A DNA stretch of 64,000 nucleotides from Panorpa germanica (taxonomy: Eukaryota; Arthropoda; Insecta; Mecoptera; Panorpidae), in the NCBI GenBank assembly GCA_963678705.1, contig OY783204.1:6393834-6457833 (forward strand), written 5' to 3'. The position numbers were made by a program, and so were the translations under genes. A model generated the notes under the pieces. It was not told the origin of the DNA and did no database searches. It saw nothing but the letters and a program-made list of their open reading frames with translations. Of the stretch, positions 1-11,550 are shown piece after piece. Every line of letters begins with the position of its first letter. Position 1 is the first letter of the stretch.

Positions 1-478
1 TAATGGCACAGTCATAGCTTTCTTTGGAATGTACCAATTTGGTAAACAAAGATTTGAATTGCGGCCATTCGGCAATATCTCCACTAAAGATTTTAATGTT
101 AGTTTGGAATAAATTGTCTAAATTATTTTGTCCACCACAAATTGATAAATTACTTTCTTCATTGGACTCTTCTGAATACTCAATAGCTTCGTTCATTAAC
201 GCCATAAGTTTAATATATTTTACTATAAACTCTTTGACCTCAGCATCTATCTGACTTATTTCTGGGTCGTCTTCAGAATTGTATAAGAATTGTCTGTCTA
301 AGGCGATTTCTTCAAATTGAGCTAAGAGCGGAGTGACTAAGGAATGTCGGAATTTGACTTCATTTAACTGATATGTGGTTGAATCATATGAAATAATTGA
401 CTGTGATTGCTGAATATAAATGTCTAGTTTCTTCATTAAGGATGCGCTTTGAAATTTCAATCTCTTAGCCAGTGACAT
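1..478 (-). CDS. gag N-terminus of BEL/Pao-like LTR element I (partial)
   Basis: An uninterrupted minus-strand frame starts at ATG 478-476 and runs off the left edge of the window (about 159 codons visible). The region near the left edge contains IFSGDIAEWPQFKSLFTKLV, which matches the F-x-G-D/N-x-x-x-W-x-x-F pattern of the DUF1759-type gag common in BEL/Pao retrotransposons. No stop or frameshift is seen in the visible part. The start is the first ATG after a long leader (479-1905) and a primer-binding site, as expected for a retrotransposon gag. Element G in this window pairs the same gag type with Ty3/Gypsy-like pol, so the BEL/Pao assignment rests on gag and PBS only. The rest of gag-pol lies outside the window. 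Confidence 0.75.
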   Translation of the reverse strand, partial: MSLAKRLKFQSASLMKKLDIYIQQSQSIISYDSTTYQLNEVKFRHSLVTPLLAQFEEIALDRQFLYNSEDDPEISQIDAEVKEFIVKYIKLMALMNEAIEYSEESNEESNLSICGGQNNLDNLFQTNIKIFSGDIAEWPQFKSLFTKLVHSKESYDCAI

Positions 479-924
479 TGTAAATCGGGTAAACATAAAT
501 TATCTTAAACAAACTATTGTAAAATATGGAAATAAAATTTGAAAGATAATTTTATAATTTGCTGCAATGACTTTAGAAATATTCAAAACAAATAATAATT
601 TGTACAAAAGATATGAAAACAAATAGCGCTGAATGAAGGAAACAACAATTCTTTACAAACAGAAATTTAACAAAAGATTAAATGTAAATTCCAAATAAAA
701 CGTTGCATGAAGGTCACAGAAACTATGATGGTTGTATCTGAATTAGAAACTAGTAATTTTATAATCAACAATAAATCTAATTATCAAAATGAATATTATT
801 TTCGGCAATAATAATAATTGAAGGTGCTGTATGACTGTGAATTATTTATGAAAATTTGCTTAATAATTAAAGGTACAAATTCGATCAGGAAGGAACTGTT
901 ATTTGGCAATAATAAATGTCTGCA

Positions 925-1600
925 TGGATTGGTTTTGAAAAGGGTTTCAAAACCATGTGAAATTTTAAATAAGGAGATTTTGACAACGCTTTTCCAATAT
1001 AAAAAATAAACGTGACCTTTGGTCTGGCTGCGGAGATTGATTATTTTTAAAATTTATAATAGATTAATCGTATGACTTTAGATCTATTTTAACATTTAGA
1101 AAATACTTAAGGATTGGTTTGATAGGCATTCAAAACCAACGGTAATTTAATAAGGCAATTTTTGACAAAATGTTTGTCAAGTTAAAATAATGTGACCAAT
1201 TTGGTCTGGCCATGGGGATTGATTATTTTTAAAAATTATAATAGATTAATCGTATGACTTTGGATCTATTTTAACATTAAGATAAATACTTGAGGATTGA
1301 TTTGATAGGCGTTCAAACCAACGGTAAACGTAATTTTTGACAAAATGTTTGTCAAGTTAAATATAATGTGACCAATTTGGTCTGGCCACATGGGTTGATT
1401 ATTTATAAATTGCTCATAGATTCTAGGTACGACCTTATATCTATTTTCACAATTATAAATACTTAGGGATTGGTTTGATAGGGGTTCAAAACCAACGGAA
1501 ATTATACAACATGGAAATTCTTGACAAATCGTTTGTCAAGACAAAATAGGTGTGATCAATTTGGTCTGGTCACAATGGTTGACTCATCATAACGAATACG
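925..1600 (-). repeat. ~180-bp tandem array (about 4 units) in the leader of element I
   Basis: Four diverged copies of a 175-182-bp unit begin near 930, 1111, 1293 and 1468. The better units contain two short palindromes: TTGACAAA-n3-TTTGTCAA and GACCAA-T-TTGGTC. The first unit also has GGTTTTGAAA-n4-TTTCAAAACC. The array lies between PBS and gag, so it would be part of the genomic RNA leader. Confidence 0.8.
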
Positions 1601-1905
1601 TACGACGTAAAACTCATCAAAACCAATTAATGGAAAATTCCAAAACAACATAAATGGTACAATTTATAATGATAAAGTGATATGGAATAAATATAAGGGA
1701 AGCATATAAAGGAAAATTCCAGGTCACTTACTTATTTGAACGCTCGATCCATGATGAGACTTCCTCGTGGTGATAGTAGAACGCTGGATGCGGATGTAAG
1801 GCCACGATGTAGCTTGCTTGTATGGATGATGTTTTCAAAGTTCTTAAAGATAATTTTCTTTCGAATAACTCAGTGGAAATTCTCCGTTTGTAAGACGTTG
1901 AATTA

Positions 1906-1923
1906 ATCCGGCTCGAAGGACCA
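1906..1923 (-). promoter_or_regulatory. Primer-binding site of element I
   Basis: Read on the minus strand, TGGTCCTTCGAGCCGGAT follows directly after the LTR end (...CATAACA). This is a tRNA-primed start site for minus-strand synthesis and fixes the LTR boundary at 1924. Confidence 0.7.
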
Positions 1924-2100
1924 TGTTATGTTGTAGAAGTTTAATTTGATAAAAAATACCTTCGCTGAACTTGGTAGATTAGGATTTTAGTAAAAAGTAC
2001 TTGGTTTTATTTTTTAATGCTTTTATAATACACGCACAATTGAATACATATAACAATACAATACAATTAATTCAATTTGCTCCTGTTGCTGGCTTGAGAG
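1924..2100 (-). mobile_element. 5' LTR of element I (right boundary not placed)
   Basis: The LTR edge is at 1924, next to the PBS. On the minus strand a TATAAAA box (2027-2021) is followed by AATAAA (2011-2006), consistent with U3/R signals. The outer end of the LTR cannot be set because the partner LTR is outside the window. Confidence 0.5.
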
Positions 2101-2689
2101 CTGTTAATAGAGTGAATTAAAAACCAAAGGAGCAAATCGAAATTACATTAAATAACCAAGAATATAATATTAGCATAAAAGAAATGAACAAATAATCAAA
2201 ATAGTACAATGTTTCTTTTAAACTAAAAAATACAAAAATACATTACATTAAAAGGGGGAATTTGCTTTACCATATAGTTTTGCATTTTACAAGAACTATG
2301 GCGTCTTCTATTATTTTGTTTAATATATAATGTAAAATTTATATAAATTTTATAATGTTGATTTTCTTATAAGTTGATCTCAAATATTATGCTTTTAAAA
2401 TAACCAGGCACACTCCTGAATAATTATGTGGATAATACCTGGTTTTTATCCTTATTGTTTCAAATTGGTATTTTTCTGGAACCTATCACTATCACTCATA
2501 ATTATTACTTCACTGATTTCAATACAAATAAAAAAAATTAATTTCTTTCATTGTTGTTGGCAAAAATATTAGTAAAAATTAAAATTTTAATAGGATTCTA
2601 GAATGCGCTGAAACTATTCGTGTGTAGAATATGAGGTTACAATTTCATAAGGATCGGTTTAGTGGTTCCACAGAAATCACCATTTGCCA
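2101..2689. other. No gene recognised
   Basis: AT-rich sequence without a supported reading frame. It may include the remaining part of the element I LTR. Confidence 0.4.
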
Positions 2690-3090
2690 CCGACCGAAAA
2701 AAAGTTGTTTTTAGCAAAACGCGTTTAAAGTTTTTTTAATGATAAATTAGGAAAACTTTGCTCTAGGCTGCTTCTGATTTGTTTTAGCATCTTTGAAAGA
2801 TTGAGAGCTGGCTTTTGGCAAAATCGACTGCGGTCGATCCGACTTTGATACCCATGATATCAATATATGTCCATCACTGGATCAAATCTTTCATTGAAAA
2901 TGCAGACTGCTATTTTACAAGCAATTTCAACTATTTTATTACCATTAAATATGTGTTCAAGTGCCATACTCCAAACACATTTGCTAGACCTTTCGTTGTT
3001 ATTTTGTGTATGCCCACCTAAAGATCATTCGAGCAACTCCGTTTCAAGACCGGTCGGGCGATCGCACTCAGATAGTGATGATAGCATTGT
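2690..3090 (-). pseudogene. C-terminal relic of a DNA-transposase-like protein
   Basis: The minus strand carries transposase-like fragments in shifting frames: KCVWSMALEHIFNGNKIVEI with ACKIAVCIFNERF next to it, and GIKVGSTAVDFAKSQ in another frame. The layout (W-S-M-x-x ... G-x-x-x-V-E-I-A ... F-N) resembles C-terminal regions of repetitive insect transposase families known to me. The family cannot be named with certainty. It is clearly dead (frameshifts, no start). Confidence 0.35.
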
Positions 3091-3095
3091 AAAAG

Positions 3096-3769
3096 TCACA
3101 GAATAAAATAGTTAGACATTTTGCGGAACTCATTTCTAAACCATCTCTTCTTACTTAAATTTGGATGTAACATATAATAATCTCTTCCTTTTAACTGACT
3201 TTTGATAATGAAATCTTGATTTCTCAAATTGAAGTTTAATTTTTTGATTATATTAAAAATTTCATATGAAGTTAATTTCACTTTCATCTCAATTTCCAAA
3301 TTTATTGATTCCTTTGCCAATTTATCCGAAATTTCATTTTCTCTTATTCCACAAATTTTATAGTTTTATTTTTATTTATTATATTAAAATACAGCTCCTT
3401 AATTTTGCATGTCAAAATATCATTACTTGATTTGTAATCATTAGAATTTAATTTTTTTAAAACACTTAAAGAATCCGTTATTGTTATAATTTTACTATTA
3501 TTTTTTTATTATTAATACTTCACGGGCTTCTTAGGACCGCGGCCCTTTATTATAATTTTATTATTGTTCATATTTTCATTAATTTTCAATACTAAAAGTA
3601 TAATGCTAATTTTTCTCCAGTATAAGAACTAACTATGTTATTTAATTTATTTTTATCATATAATAAATGTATTTCTACATATATAGCAAATCCTGCATTA
3701 TTTCTTTCTAAATCAATGGATGCATCTGTATATATTATTTTTGTAAAATTTGTATTAAATTGCTGCATT
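3096..3769 (-). pseudogene. Element C (non-LTR retrotransposon), RNase H end
   Basis: Minus-strand relic of the C-terminal RNase H domain of an I/LOA-type non-LTR retrotransposon. Visible blocks in order are IIYTDASIDLERNNAGFAIY (3665-3740), ITDSLSVLKKL (about 3450-3490) and ENEISDKLAKESINLE (about 3290-3340), matching the TDxS, TDS and GNExADxLAK blocks. The frame is interrupted by a small insertion near 3514-3560. The RT part of the same element lies at 11551-13140. The two halves are separated by the nested elements B and A1 and read on in the same frame when these are removed. Confidence 0.8.
3757..3769. repeat. Left TSD of element B
   Basis: AAATTGCTGCATT here is repeated exactly at 11538-11550, directly after the poly(A) tail of B. 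It marks where B inserted into element C. The leading As are ambiguous with the tail. Confidence 0.85.
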
Positions 3770-5704
3770 GCATCCTGGGAATCAACCCCACTGCACCCGT
3801 GTAAAGACGAAAGATTAACGTTCTCTAAATCTATAATGGAGAAGGTAACTGAGAAAAGGCGACTTCGGAAACTATGGCAATCTAACAAATGCCCTCGCCT
3901 CAAGAACCGTCTAAATAAGGCCATAAAAGAATTGAAAAATCTACTTGCAGCTGAAAAGAACCGCAGTGTACAACAATATCTGAAGCATCTTAATACTTCG
4001 GCGGCTAGTGATTATTCCTTGTGGAAGGCAACCAAAAAGTTAAGACAACCAAAAGAAGCCTCTCCACCGTTAAGACGCGAGGATGGCAGTTGGGCAAGAA
4101 AATGCGAAGATAAGGCTGACACTTTCGCTAAGCACCTGCAAGAAGTTTTTACTCCACACCCGTATGAAGGGTCAGTAGAGCATATGAATGAGGTTCTGAG
4201 TGCATTAAGGGATGAGACATCACCACATAAGCCAATTAAAAAAATTAATATTTCCGAGGTTGCTGAAGCAATTAAGAATCTGAATAGTAAAAAGGCTCCA
4301 GGCTATGACCTCATAACGGGGAAAATACTAAAAGAACTACCTGAGATTGGAATCAAATTCCTTACACAACTTTTTAATGCAATCGTCAAAATTAGTTTTA
4401 TTCCCCCTCAATGGAAGGTCGCGCAAGTCATGATGATTCTTAAACCAAATGAAATTGCAGAAGAACCGAAATCATATAGGCCTATAAGTCTTCTTCCGAT
4501 AACTGCAAAGATGTTCGAGTCGCTGTTGCTCTCGAGGATGCTTCCTGACATTGCAGAAAACTACATAATTCCAGATCACCAATTTGGCTTTAGGCATAAA
4601 CATGGAACTATTGAGCAGGTTCACAAGATAGTCAACAAAATTCACCAGGCTTTTGAAAGGAAACAGTTTTGCTCAGCAGTATTCCTAGATATTTCACAGG
4701 CATTTGATCGTGTATGGCATGAAGGACTTCTTTGTAAAATTAAGCAAAAACATCCCACCTACTACAGTATACTAAGATCATATATTCACAACAGATACTT
4801 CATGGTTAAACATGAGGATGCAATAACGAACATCCACCAGCGTATTGGGGCCTATATTATATCTATTATACATAGCAGACCTACCTGTGGAAAGTTCAGT
4901 AATGACGGGAACCTTTGCTGACGATACGGCAATATTGGCATCGCATAATGATCCAGCTAATGCTTCGACTATGCTACAGAAAAATCTAGGCAAACTTTCC
5001 TCATGGATGAAGGACTGGAGAATCAAGGCCAGCGAATCAAAATCAATACATGTCACATTCACAACTAGACAGGGAAACTGCCCAAGTATCGCTTCAAACA
5101 ATGTCAATATACCGCAGGCTGACCATGTGAGGTACCTGGGAATACACCTAGATAGGAGGCTTACTTGGAAGAAGCACATATTTACTAAAAGAAAGCAACT
5201 TGGTCTACAACTGCGGAAGATGTACTGGCTGATAGGACGGAAGTCACAACTTAGCACAGAAAACAAACTCCTGCTCTACAAAACCATACTTAAACCGGTA
5301 TGGTCATATGGAATACAACTTTGGGGCACTGCATCTACTTCAAATATTGAGATACTCCAAAGATTTCAGTCCAAAATGCTAAGGATTGTCACGAATGCAC
5401 CATGGTTTATACCTAATCACATAATTCATCGAGACCTGGATATACCTACAGTAAAAGAAGAAATAGTGCTTAGAACCAAACTATACAAGGAGAGAATAAT
5501 GGAACATCCAAACAACTTGGCCAGCTGTCTAATGTCCAATACTTCCGCAGTACGCAGACTGAAAAAGAAGTTACCTCAGGACCTACTAGCAGATCTATAA
5601 ATCCATAAATAAATAGAATCTAGGATCTATTAAAATTGAGGGATAAGTCGATGGGCATATCCCGCGCAAGACATTTTATTTATTCTTTTTGACAATCCTA
5701 TCAC
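3770..5704 (+). pseudogene. Element B: 5'-truncated jockey-like RT
   Basis: The plus strand encodes a jockey-clade reverse transcriptase without the upstream endonuclease, so the copy is 5'-truncated. Frame 1 covers 3790 to about 4835 (KAPGYDLITGKIL, SYRPISLLPITAKMFESLL, AVFLDISQAFDRVWHEGL). A small indel at the expected P-Q-G motif near 4832 shifts the frame. The rest (GPILYLLYIADLP, catalytic FADDTAILAS, then the thumb HVRYLGIHLDRRLTWKKH) reads in another frame to the stop at 5598-5600. 3' UTR follows to 5704, where element A1 interrupts. The remaining 3' end is at 11492-11537. Confidence 0.85.
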
Positions 5705-5717
5705 TGAATGTCCTATA
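5705..5717. repeat. Left TSD of element A1
   Basis: TGAATGTCCTATA is repeated at 11479-11491 and flanks A1 on both sides. Removing A1 and one copy restores the 3' UTR of element B. Confidence 0.92.
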
Positions 5718-5901
5718 TTTTTTTTTTTTTTTTTATTTAGGCTTTGGCTTATTCAGCCTTCTTGCCATTGGTTTTATTTGTAAAATTATATAAAAAGTTA
5801 CATATAAATTATAATTATTCTAATAAATACAAACAAATTAATTCTTTTAAAAAATTAAACTTAAAATTAAATACATACTAAATAAAATATTCAAACTTAA
5901 A

Positions 5902-8900
5902 TTACACTTCTATATTATTTTCTATCACAAAGTTTGTTACTATTTCCGCCGTTGCTTCACTTGTCATTAAACAGGACATGTTGACTGGGAACTGTACTAC
6001 ATTACATAATTCATTTAAAAGTCTATCAATTTTTGATGCTAAAAGATGACACCCTAGAATTATATGGTCCAAAGAACCTTCTTCTCCACATCTACAATTT
6101 GGTGTGTCTTTTATATTTATTTTGTATAGATGAGCTGGACATCTAGAATGCCCAGATTTCATTCGACAATTTGTTGAAATATATCTCCGTGAATGATTTT
6201 TATTAAACCATGTGGTTGTTGGAATTTTTTGATTCGCTGCAAAAAAAAAATTTCCAGTACTTTGACTTTTCTCATTATATATATTTTGCCATTCTGCCAT
6301 ACAATTTTCTTTAATTATTTTTTTGGAATCATTTATTGACCAATTTATTTCGATTATTTCCCCATCTACACAAGCTTCTTTGGACAGTTTGTCAGCCATT
6401 TCGTTTCCTTTTATGCCTACATGTCCAGGAATCCAAATAAGTTTAACATTGATATCACTTTTTTCCATTTTTAAAAGATATTCTTTAATTACGCATATTT
6501 TGTTATTGTTATTGTTTTTGAATGTATTGTTTTCTATAGATGAACAAACACTACGAGAATCAGTGAAGATTAATATATTTTTATTGTCAGTTTTTTGTAT
6601 TATTTCTAGTAATTTCATTATTGCTGTTATTTCAGTATTATAAGAATTTGTGATGTTGTTAAGTTTGTATTTATACTGTTGATCTGTATTATAATTGAAA
6701 ATGCCAATTCCTCCAGTTTTAGAGTTTTTTTCGAATGAACCATCGGTAAACCATATACTCCAGTTTATATCATCTTTTGTTATATATTCCATATATTTTT
6801 GATAAGTTATTTCCTTACTGTCATTCTTCTTGAACAAATTTATTTCTGTATGTATTGAAGTCATGCTTATTTCTAATGGAAATTTGAAAAATGGTATAGT
6901 GTTATGTACCTCTAAGTTTAAGTTATTATATCTATCAAAACTAGTTAAAAGTGCCGGTTTTTTATGAGTTGTCCAATATGGTTTATTATAAAGGACATAT
7001 AGTTTAGATAATCTTGTATTTAAGGGTCCACATGGGTTATGTCTGTTTTTACAAAAGAAACTGTCTGATATTTGTTGTATTCTGATATTTACCGGAGGAA
7101 TATTAGTTTGATAGTTGAGGATTTGGATTGGTGTTGAAACCATTGCACCTAATATTATTCTTAAACATTTGTTTTGTATAATTTCAATTTTTTTTAATCT
7201 TGAGTTATTTGCGGTGCAGATCATAGTACTAGAATAGTCAATATGCGGTCTAACAATAGCTTTATATATTTTTATTAAGGTTGTTGGGTGTGCGCCCCAT
7301 TTGTATCCTGCTATACATCGCATCAAATTTAAGCCTTTTTGACATTTGTTATTAATATGAGCAATTTCTTTCGCCCAAGTGCTTTTCGTATCAAAGAATA
7401 TACCCAGAAATTTGGTATTTGAACTAACAGTTATATTTTTATTTCTGATGGTTATTTTTGGACTGCAGATTATTCTATGCCTTGTAAATATAACTATTTT
7501 ACTTTTTTCTGACGATATATTTAATTTGATTTCCTTTAATAAAATATCTAGTTTTCTTAATTTTGATTGTAATCTGTTTTGAGCTATATCTTGTGTATGG
7601 CCCATACTATAAATAACTATGTCATCTGCATACATCAGTACTGTTGTGTTGTTATCTGATAGTGTTGTTAACTTTTCTGTGTATATGTTGAATAATAAGG
7701 GAGATAATATTGAGCCTTGTGGAATTCCGTGATTACATAGTATAGGACCAGTTAACTTATTATTGTATCTAACTGTTATTTCTCTATTTTGGAAGTAGTT
7801 TATAATCCAGTTGGATATTTTGGAAGATATACCAATGTTTTCTATTTTTTCTTTTAATATTTTAAGATTAACATTGTCATAAGCAGCTTCAATGTCAATG
7901 AAAGCAGCTATCATATAATGATTTTTACTATATGTTCTTTGTATATCGATATTCAATATGTTTAAGTTATGCTGCGTACTTCTTGTTTTTCTAAAAGCAA
8001 ATTGTAACTCAGGTAATCTTTTATGATGTTCGAGATACCACTCCACTCTGTTTTTGATGATGGATTCCATAGTTTTGCCCATACATGATAGTAAAGTAAT
8101 TGGTCTGAATGATTCTTCTTTGTTTGGATCTTTTCCTGGTTTTAATATAGGAACAACGATATGTTTTTTCCAGTCTAATGGTATATCAGCAGTGTTTAAT
8201 GTCAGATTATATATTTGTGTAAGATGATTTATTGCATTGTCAGGTAGGTTTTGTATCATTTTGTAATTTATTCTATCTAATCCTGTGCTACTGTTTTTAT
8301 TATGATTTAACGCGAAATTTACTTCATTTTTATTTATGTTATTATCTAAGAAATTATCTTTTACGATGGTGGTGGTAGTAATATTTAAATTGTTGTTCTG
8401 TGGAAATTTTTTTTTAATGAATTCTTCTATTAAATTTTCATTATCACTTATCCTTTTAGTACTATAGCTTTTATTGTTAATTTTTCTTATATTATTCCAG
8501 ACAATGTTGGTTGTTGTGTTTGGGTTTAAATTCTCGCAGAAATTTTGCCATTCTATTTTTTTTCTGGCTCTAAAATATCGTCTGGTTTTAGCTTGATGTT
8601 TTTTATAATTTAAATAATTCGCCATTGTCATGTTTTTATTAAAAATAGTTAGTGCTAATTTTCTTTGAGCTATCATTTTATTGCACTCTGTGTCCTACCA
8701 AGACGGTTTTATTTTATTAGGAGTTATATTATACAATCTGGTAGATGGAATATGTATGTCTGCCGAATCATTAATAACATCTCTAAATTGGTTGTATTTG
8801 TTTTCAACATATTGGGGATTACTTGTGATTCCATTTGTGGTAAGGTTTGAAATTCTGCTTTCTATTTCAAGGCTATATTTCTCCCAATCTGCTTTTCGGA

Positions 8901-9641
8901 AATTTCTCCTCGTTAAATATTCTGATGTACGGTAACGGTCTTTAATATAGTCATTCAGACAGAAAAAAATTGGGTAGTGATCACTACCTAAGCTATCTGC
9001 AAGAACTTGCCACGAAGTAATTTGTTGTGTTAACGTCATAGATACCAATGTGAGATCCAATATACTGTCCCTTGTACTGAGATTGCTTACTCTAGTTGGT
9101 TTATCATCGTTGATAATATTTAGATTTTCGTTTTTTATGAAATCTAACAATTCGTTACCTTCATACTGACTACCTGGACAATTTATATCCCAAGCAAGAT
9201 TAGTCGCGTTAAAATCTCCAGCAAGTATAACAGGAACATCTATTTGTTGTTTTATCTGTGACCAGTTTGAATTAGATAGTTTATGATTCGGTTTAGCATA
9301 GATTGATAAAATACATATTATATCAGTTTCGTTATGTGTTAAAATTATTCCAGCTATTTCGACCGAATTAAATGGGTTATTTAGCATTACTCGTTTATAT
9401 TTTATAGATTTATGTATCAAGATAGCAACACCCCCGTGGGGATTATAGTTTATAGATTATAGTTATTCTGTATCCTATCTTCTCTTTCAATAAAATATCC
9501 TTTGATGTTGAAATTGAGATTTTTTGTTAAAAACGTTTCTGATAGTATGCATATATGTATGTTATGCTTCTGTAACATATGTTGTAGTTCCTCCTTAATA
9601 TATCTGACTCCTCTGCAATTCCATTGAATAAAATTTATCAT
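5902..9641 (-). pseudogene. A1 ORF2: endonuclease-RT-RNase H polyprotein, broken twice
   Basis: ORF2 starts at ATG 9641. An APE-type endonuclease comes first (FIQWNCRGVRY near the start, AGDFNATNLAWD, SDHYPI), then reverse transcriptase (SFRPITLLSCMGKTMES, FIDIEAAYD, catalytic YADDIVIYSMG at about 7600-7635), RNase H (WFTDGSFEKNSKTGG, IWIPGHVGIKGNEMADKLSK) and a C-terminal Cys/His motif (CRCGEEGSLDHIILGC). Compared with A2, an 11-bp insertion near 9450-9462 shifts the frame in the endonuclease, and TGG to TAG at about 8692-8694 truncates between endonuclease and RT. The segment 8676-5902 is a clean 924-codon frame. The order endonuclease, RT, RNase H fits the I/LOA groups. The product would copy element RNA at a nicked target. 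Confidence 0.88.
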
Positions 9642-9838
9642 TTTAACTGTTTTAATTAATGATTAATTTTTATATCTGATGTCTTGTTTTTCGATTTATT
9701 TATATATTTTATTTTTTCTTTATGTTTATATAATTGTTGTTGATTTAATATTTTAGTAAATTTATTAACCGATTAGGTTTAGTGATGTGAATAAAGTTTT
9801 TATTAAAAAATAAACTTAATTTATATATTGATGTTTTC

Positions 9839-11266
9839 TTACGAGTTTGGCCATTGTACACTAGATATTTGTTTCTTGTAGCTTCTAAGAGATTGGGATG
9901 TAATATTAGGGTCTTTGTTTGTATCTTTAATTTTGTCATCATTATTTTTATTATATATTGATTTATAGCAGGTATCATTATCATTGTTTTCCATTGTAAT
10001 ATCAGGTTTCTCTTGGTTGATTTGCTTTCTGTTTTTTCCTTGATTAGTTTTCTTAAGGAATGTGTCACTTTCTTCATTGTTAGGTTTCTATTCTTCTCTT
10101 CTTCTTTTTGGAATTGGTTCTTTAGTGAATGTCGTAGGTTGTGGTTGACTGTAAGATCTTTGTAATGAGTTACCTGTATTTGATTTATTCACTCTGGTAT
10201 TGGTTCTTCTGGTTAAAGGGTTTGGTTTGTATGTTGGAATTATGTTGATACTATTGTATTTATTAGTGAAATTGGGAAAAGTCTCATTGTAGTTTAGAGC
10301 TTCAAAAGAGTTTTGAGTTCTTACTGAGTATAAATAGTCTGTATTTTTTTCTGTTAATTCTAATTTTGCTTCATAAAAACTGAGATTGTGTTGGGCCATG
10401 AGATCTTTTATCTTGATTTGTCTTTTTTTTTCAGGACATTCATTGTCTGTAGCCTCGTGGTTAAGTTTACAATTTATGCATGTCGGATTAGCAGATGTGC
10501 ATGCAGTACGTAAATGATCTTCACTTCCGCAGAATTTACATTTTGCTACTTTTGCTCTACATTTTGTGGCTGCATGTCCAAATTTAAAACAATTATAACA
10601 TTGTATCGTCTGTTGTACAAATGGTTCACATGCTCGTCTCACTCTCCACATGTAAACATAAGCAGGAATAGCAAGTCCTTCAAAGAATAATTTCACTGTT
10701 GTACTGGGTTCATATTTTATAGCTCCGTCAACTCTTATTTTTCGATTTAACCTTTGCACTCTCGTTACTTTAAAAGGTGGACACTCTATATTATTTAAAA
10801 TTGTTTCTTCCGTATATTCTATATCAACACCTTTTATAATTGCTACTTTTGTGCACCAGTAAAATTGGATAAACGCTTCATATCCATTGTTTTTCAGCAA
10901 TGTTGATTTAGTAATTTCGTTAGCTAGTATTGCATTAGCACATTGAACGATTACTCTATTTCTTCCCACTTTTTTAATTTCTATTATATTAGATTTATTG
11001 CTAATTTTGCAAATTATTTCTGCTAATTTAAGAGAACTAAAAAATGTATTTCCATCACTATTATTTCTAACAATCATTACTTTATACGAATCATATTTTG
11101 TTTCTGTGTTGTATAAATTATTATATATTTTTTTAACATTGTCACTATTGTTATTTAAGTTTTCTGTTATATCACTGGATGTTTTATCTGTAGGAAATGA
11201 TTTGTTAGTCACAGAGTTGTTTTTATTGTTCGGATTTTTATCGGGAGGTTCAACCTCCATATCCAT
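9839..11266 (-). pseudogene. A1 ORF1: gag-like nucleic-acid-binding protein with premature stop
   Basis: Starts at ATG 11266. The N-terminal half is Asn/Lys-rich. The middle holds three CCHC-type knuckles (CYNCFKFGHAATKC, CKFCGSEDHLRTAC, CINCKLNHEATDNEC), typical of ORF1 proteins that coat retrotransposon RNA. The frame stops at TAG 10090-10088, giving 392 residues. In A2 the same position is coding and ORF1 continues to 473 residues. The frame in A1 also continues after the TAG to a TAA at 9841-9839, so only the premature stop separates the two lengths. Identity to A2 is high over the whole ORF. Confidence 0.88.
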
Positions 11267-11491
11267 ATTGTTAATTAACCAGTGATAATTAAATAAAAGT
11301 TACTTCACTTTTTAGTAATATCACTTAATAATAATAAAATCATAATTTAAATACAAATAAATCACAAAAAAAAAAAGAAAAAAAATATTATAATTTGCAA
11401 AAAAAAAAATCACTATTTATTTTATTGTTTTGTTTATTGTAAACACGTGCACTCACTAAGGAGTCTCGATGCGAACTGTGAATGTCCTATA

Positions 11492-11537
11492 GGCAGGACA
11501 GATTGTAATAATATTTAGCAATATAAAAAAAAAAAAA
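11492..11537 (+). mobile_element. 3' end and poly(A) of element B
   Basis: About 30 bp of 3' UTR ending in TTTAGCAATAT and a 14-16 A tail, followed by the right TSD (11538-11550). It continues the B sequence from 5704/5717 once A1 is removed. Confidence 0.85.
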
Positions 11538-11550
11538 AAATTGCTGCATT

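Larger units (their letters stand above)
5718..11478 (-). mobile_element. Element A1: near full-length I/LOA-type non-LTR retrotransposon
   Basis: A 5,761-bp insertion on the minus strand with 13-bp TSDs. It has a 5' end at 11478 (CAGTTCGCATCGAG), a 5' UTR, ORF1 with zinc knuckles, ORF2 with endonuclease, RT and RNase H, a 3' UTR and a poly(A) tail (T-run at 5718-5734 on the plus strand). A second copy, A2, starts at about 59417 with almost the same 5' end and allows the inactivating changes to be placed. ORF1 carries one premature stop, and ORF2 one 11-bp insertion and one nonsense codon. It is a recent but dead copy. Confidence 0.92.

Noticed and set aside
818-1009. Plus-strand 63-codon frame in the leader of element I
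   Set aside because: Lies across the tandem array, no homologue-like motif, opposite to the element.
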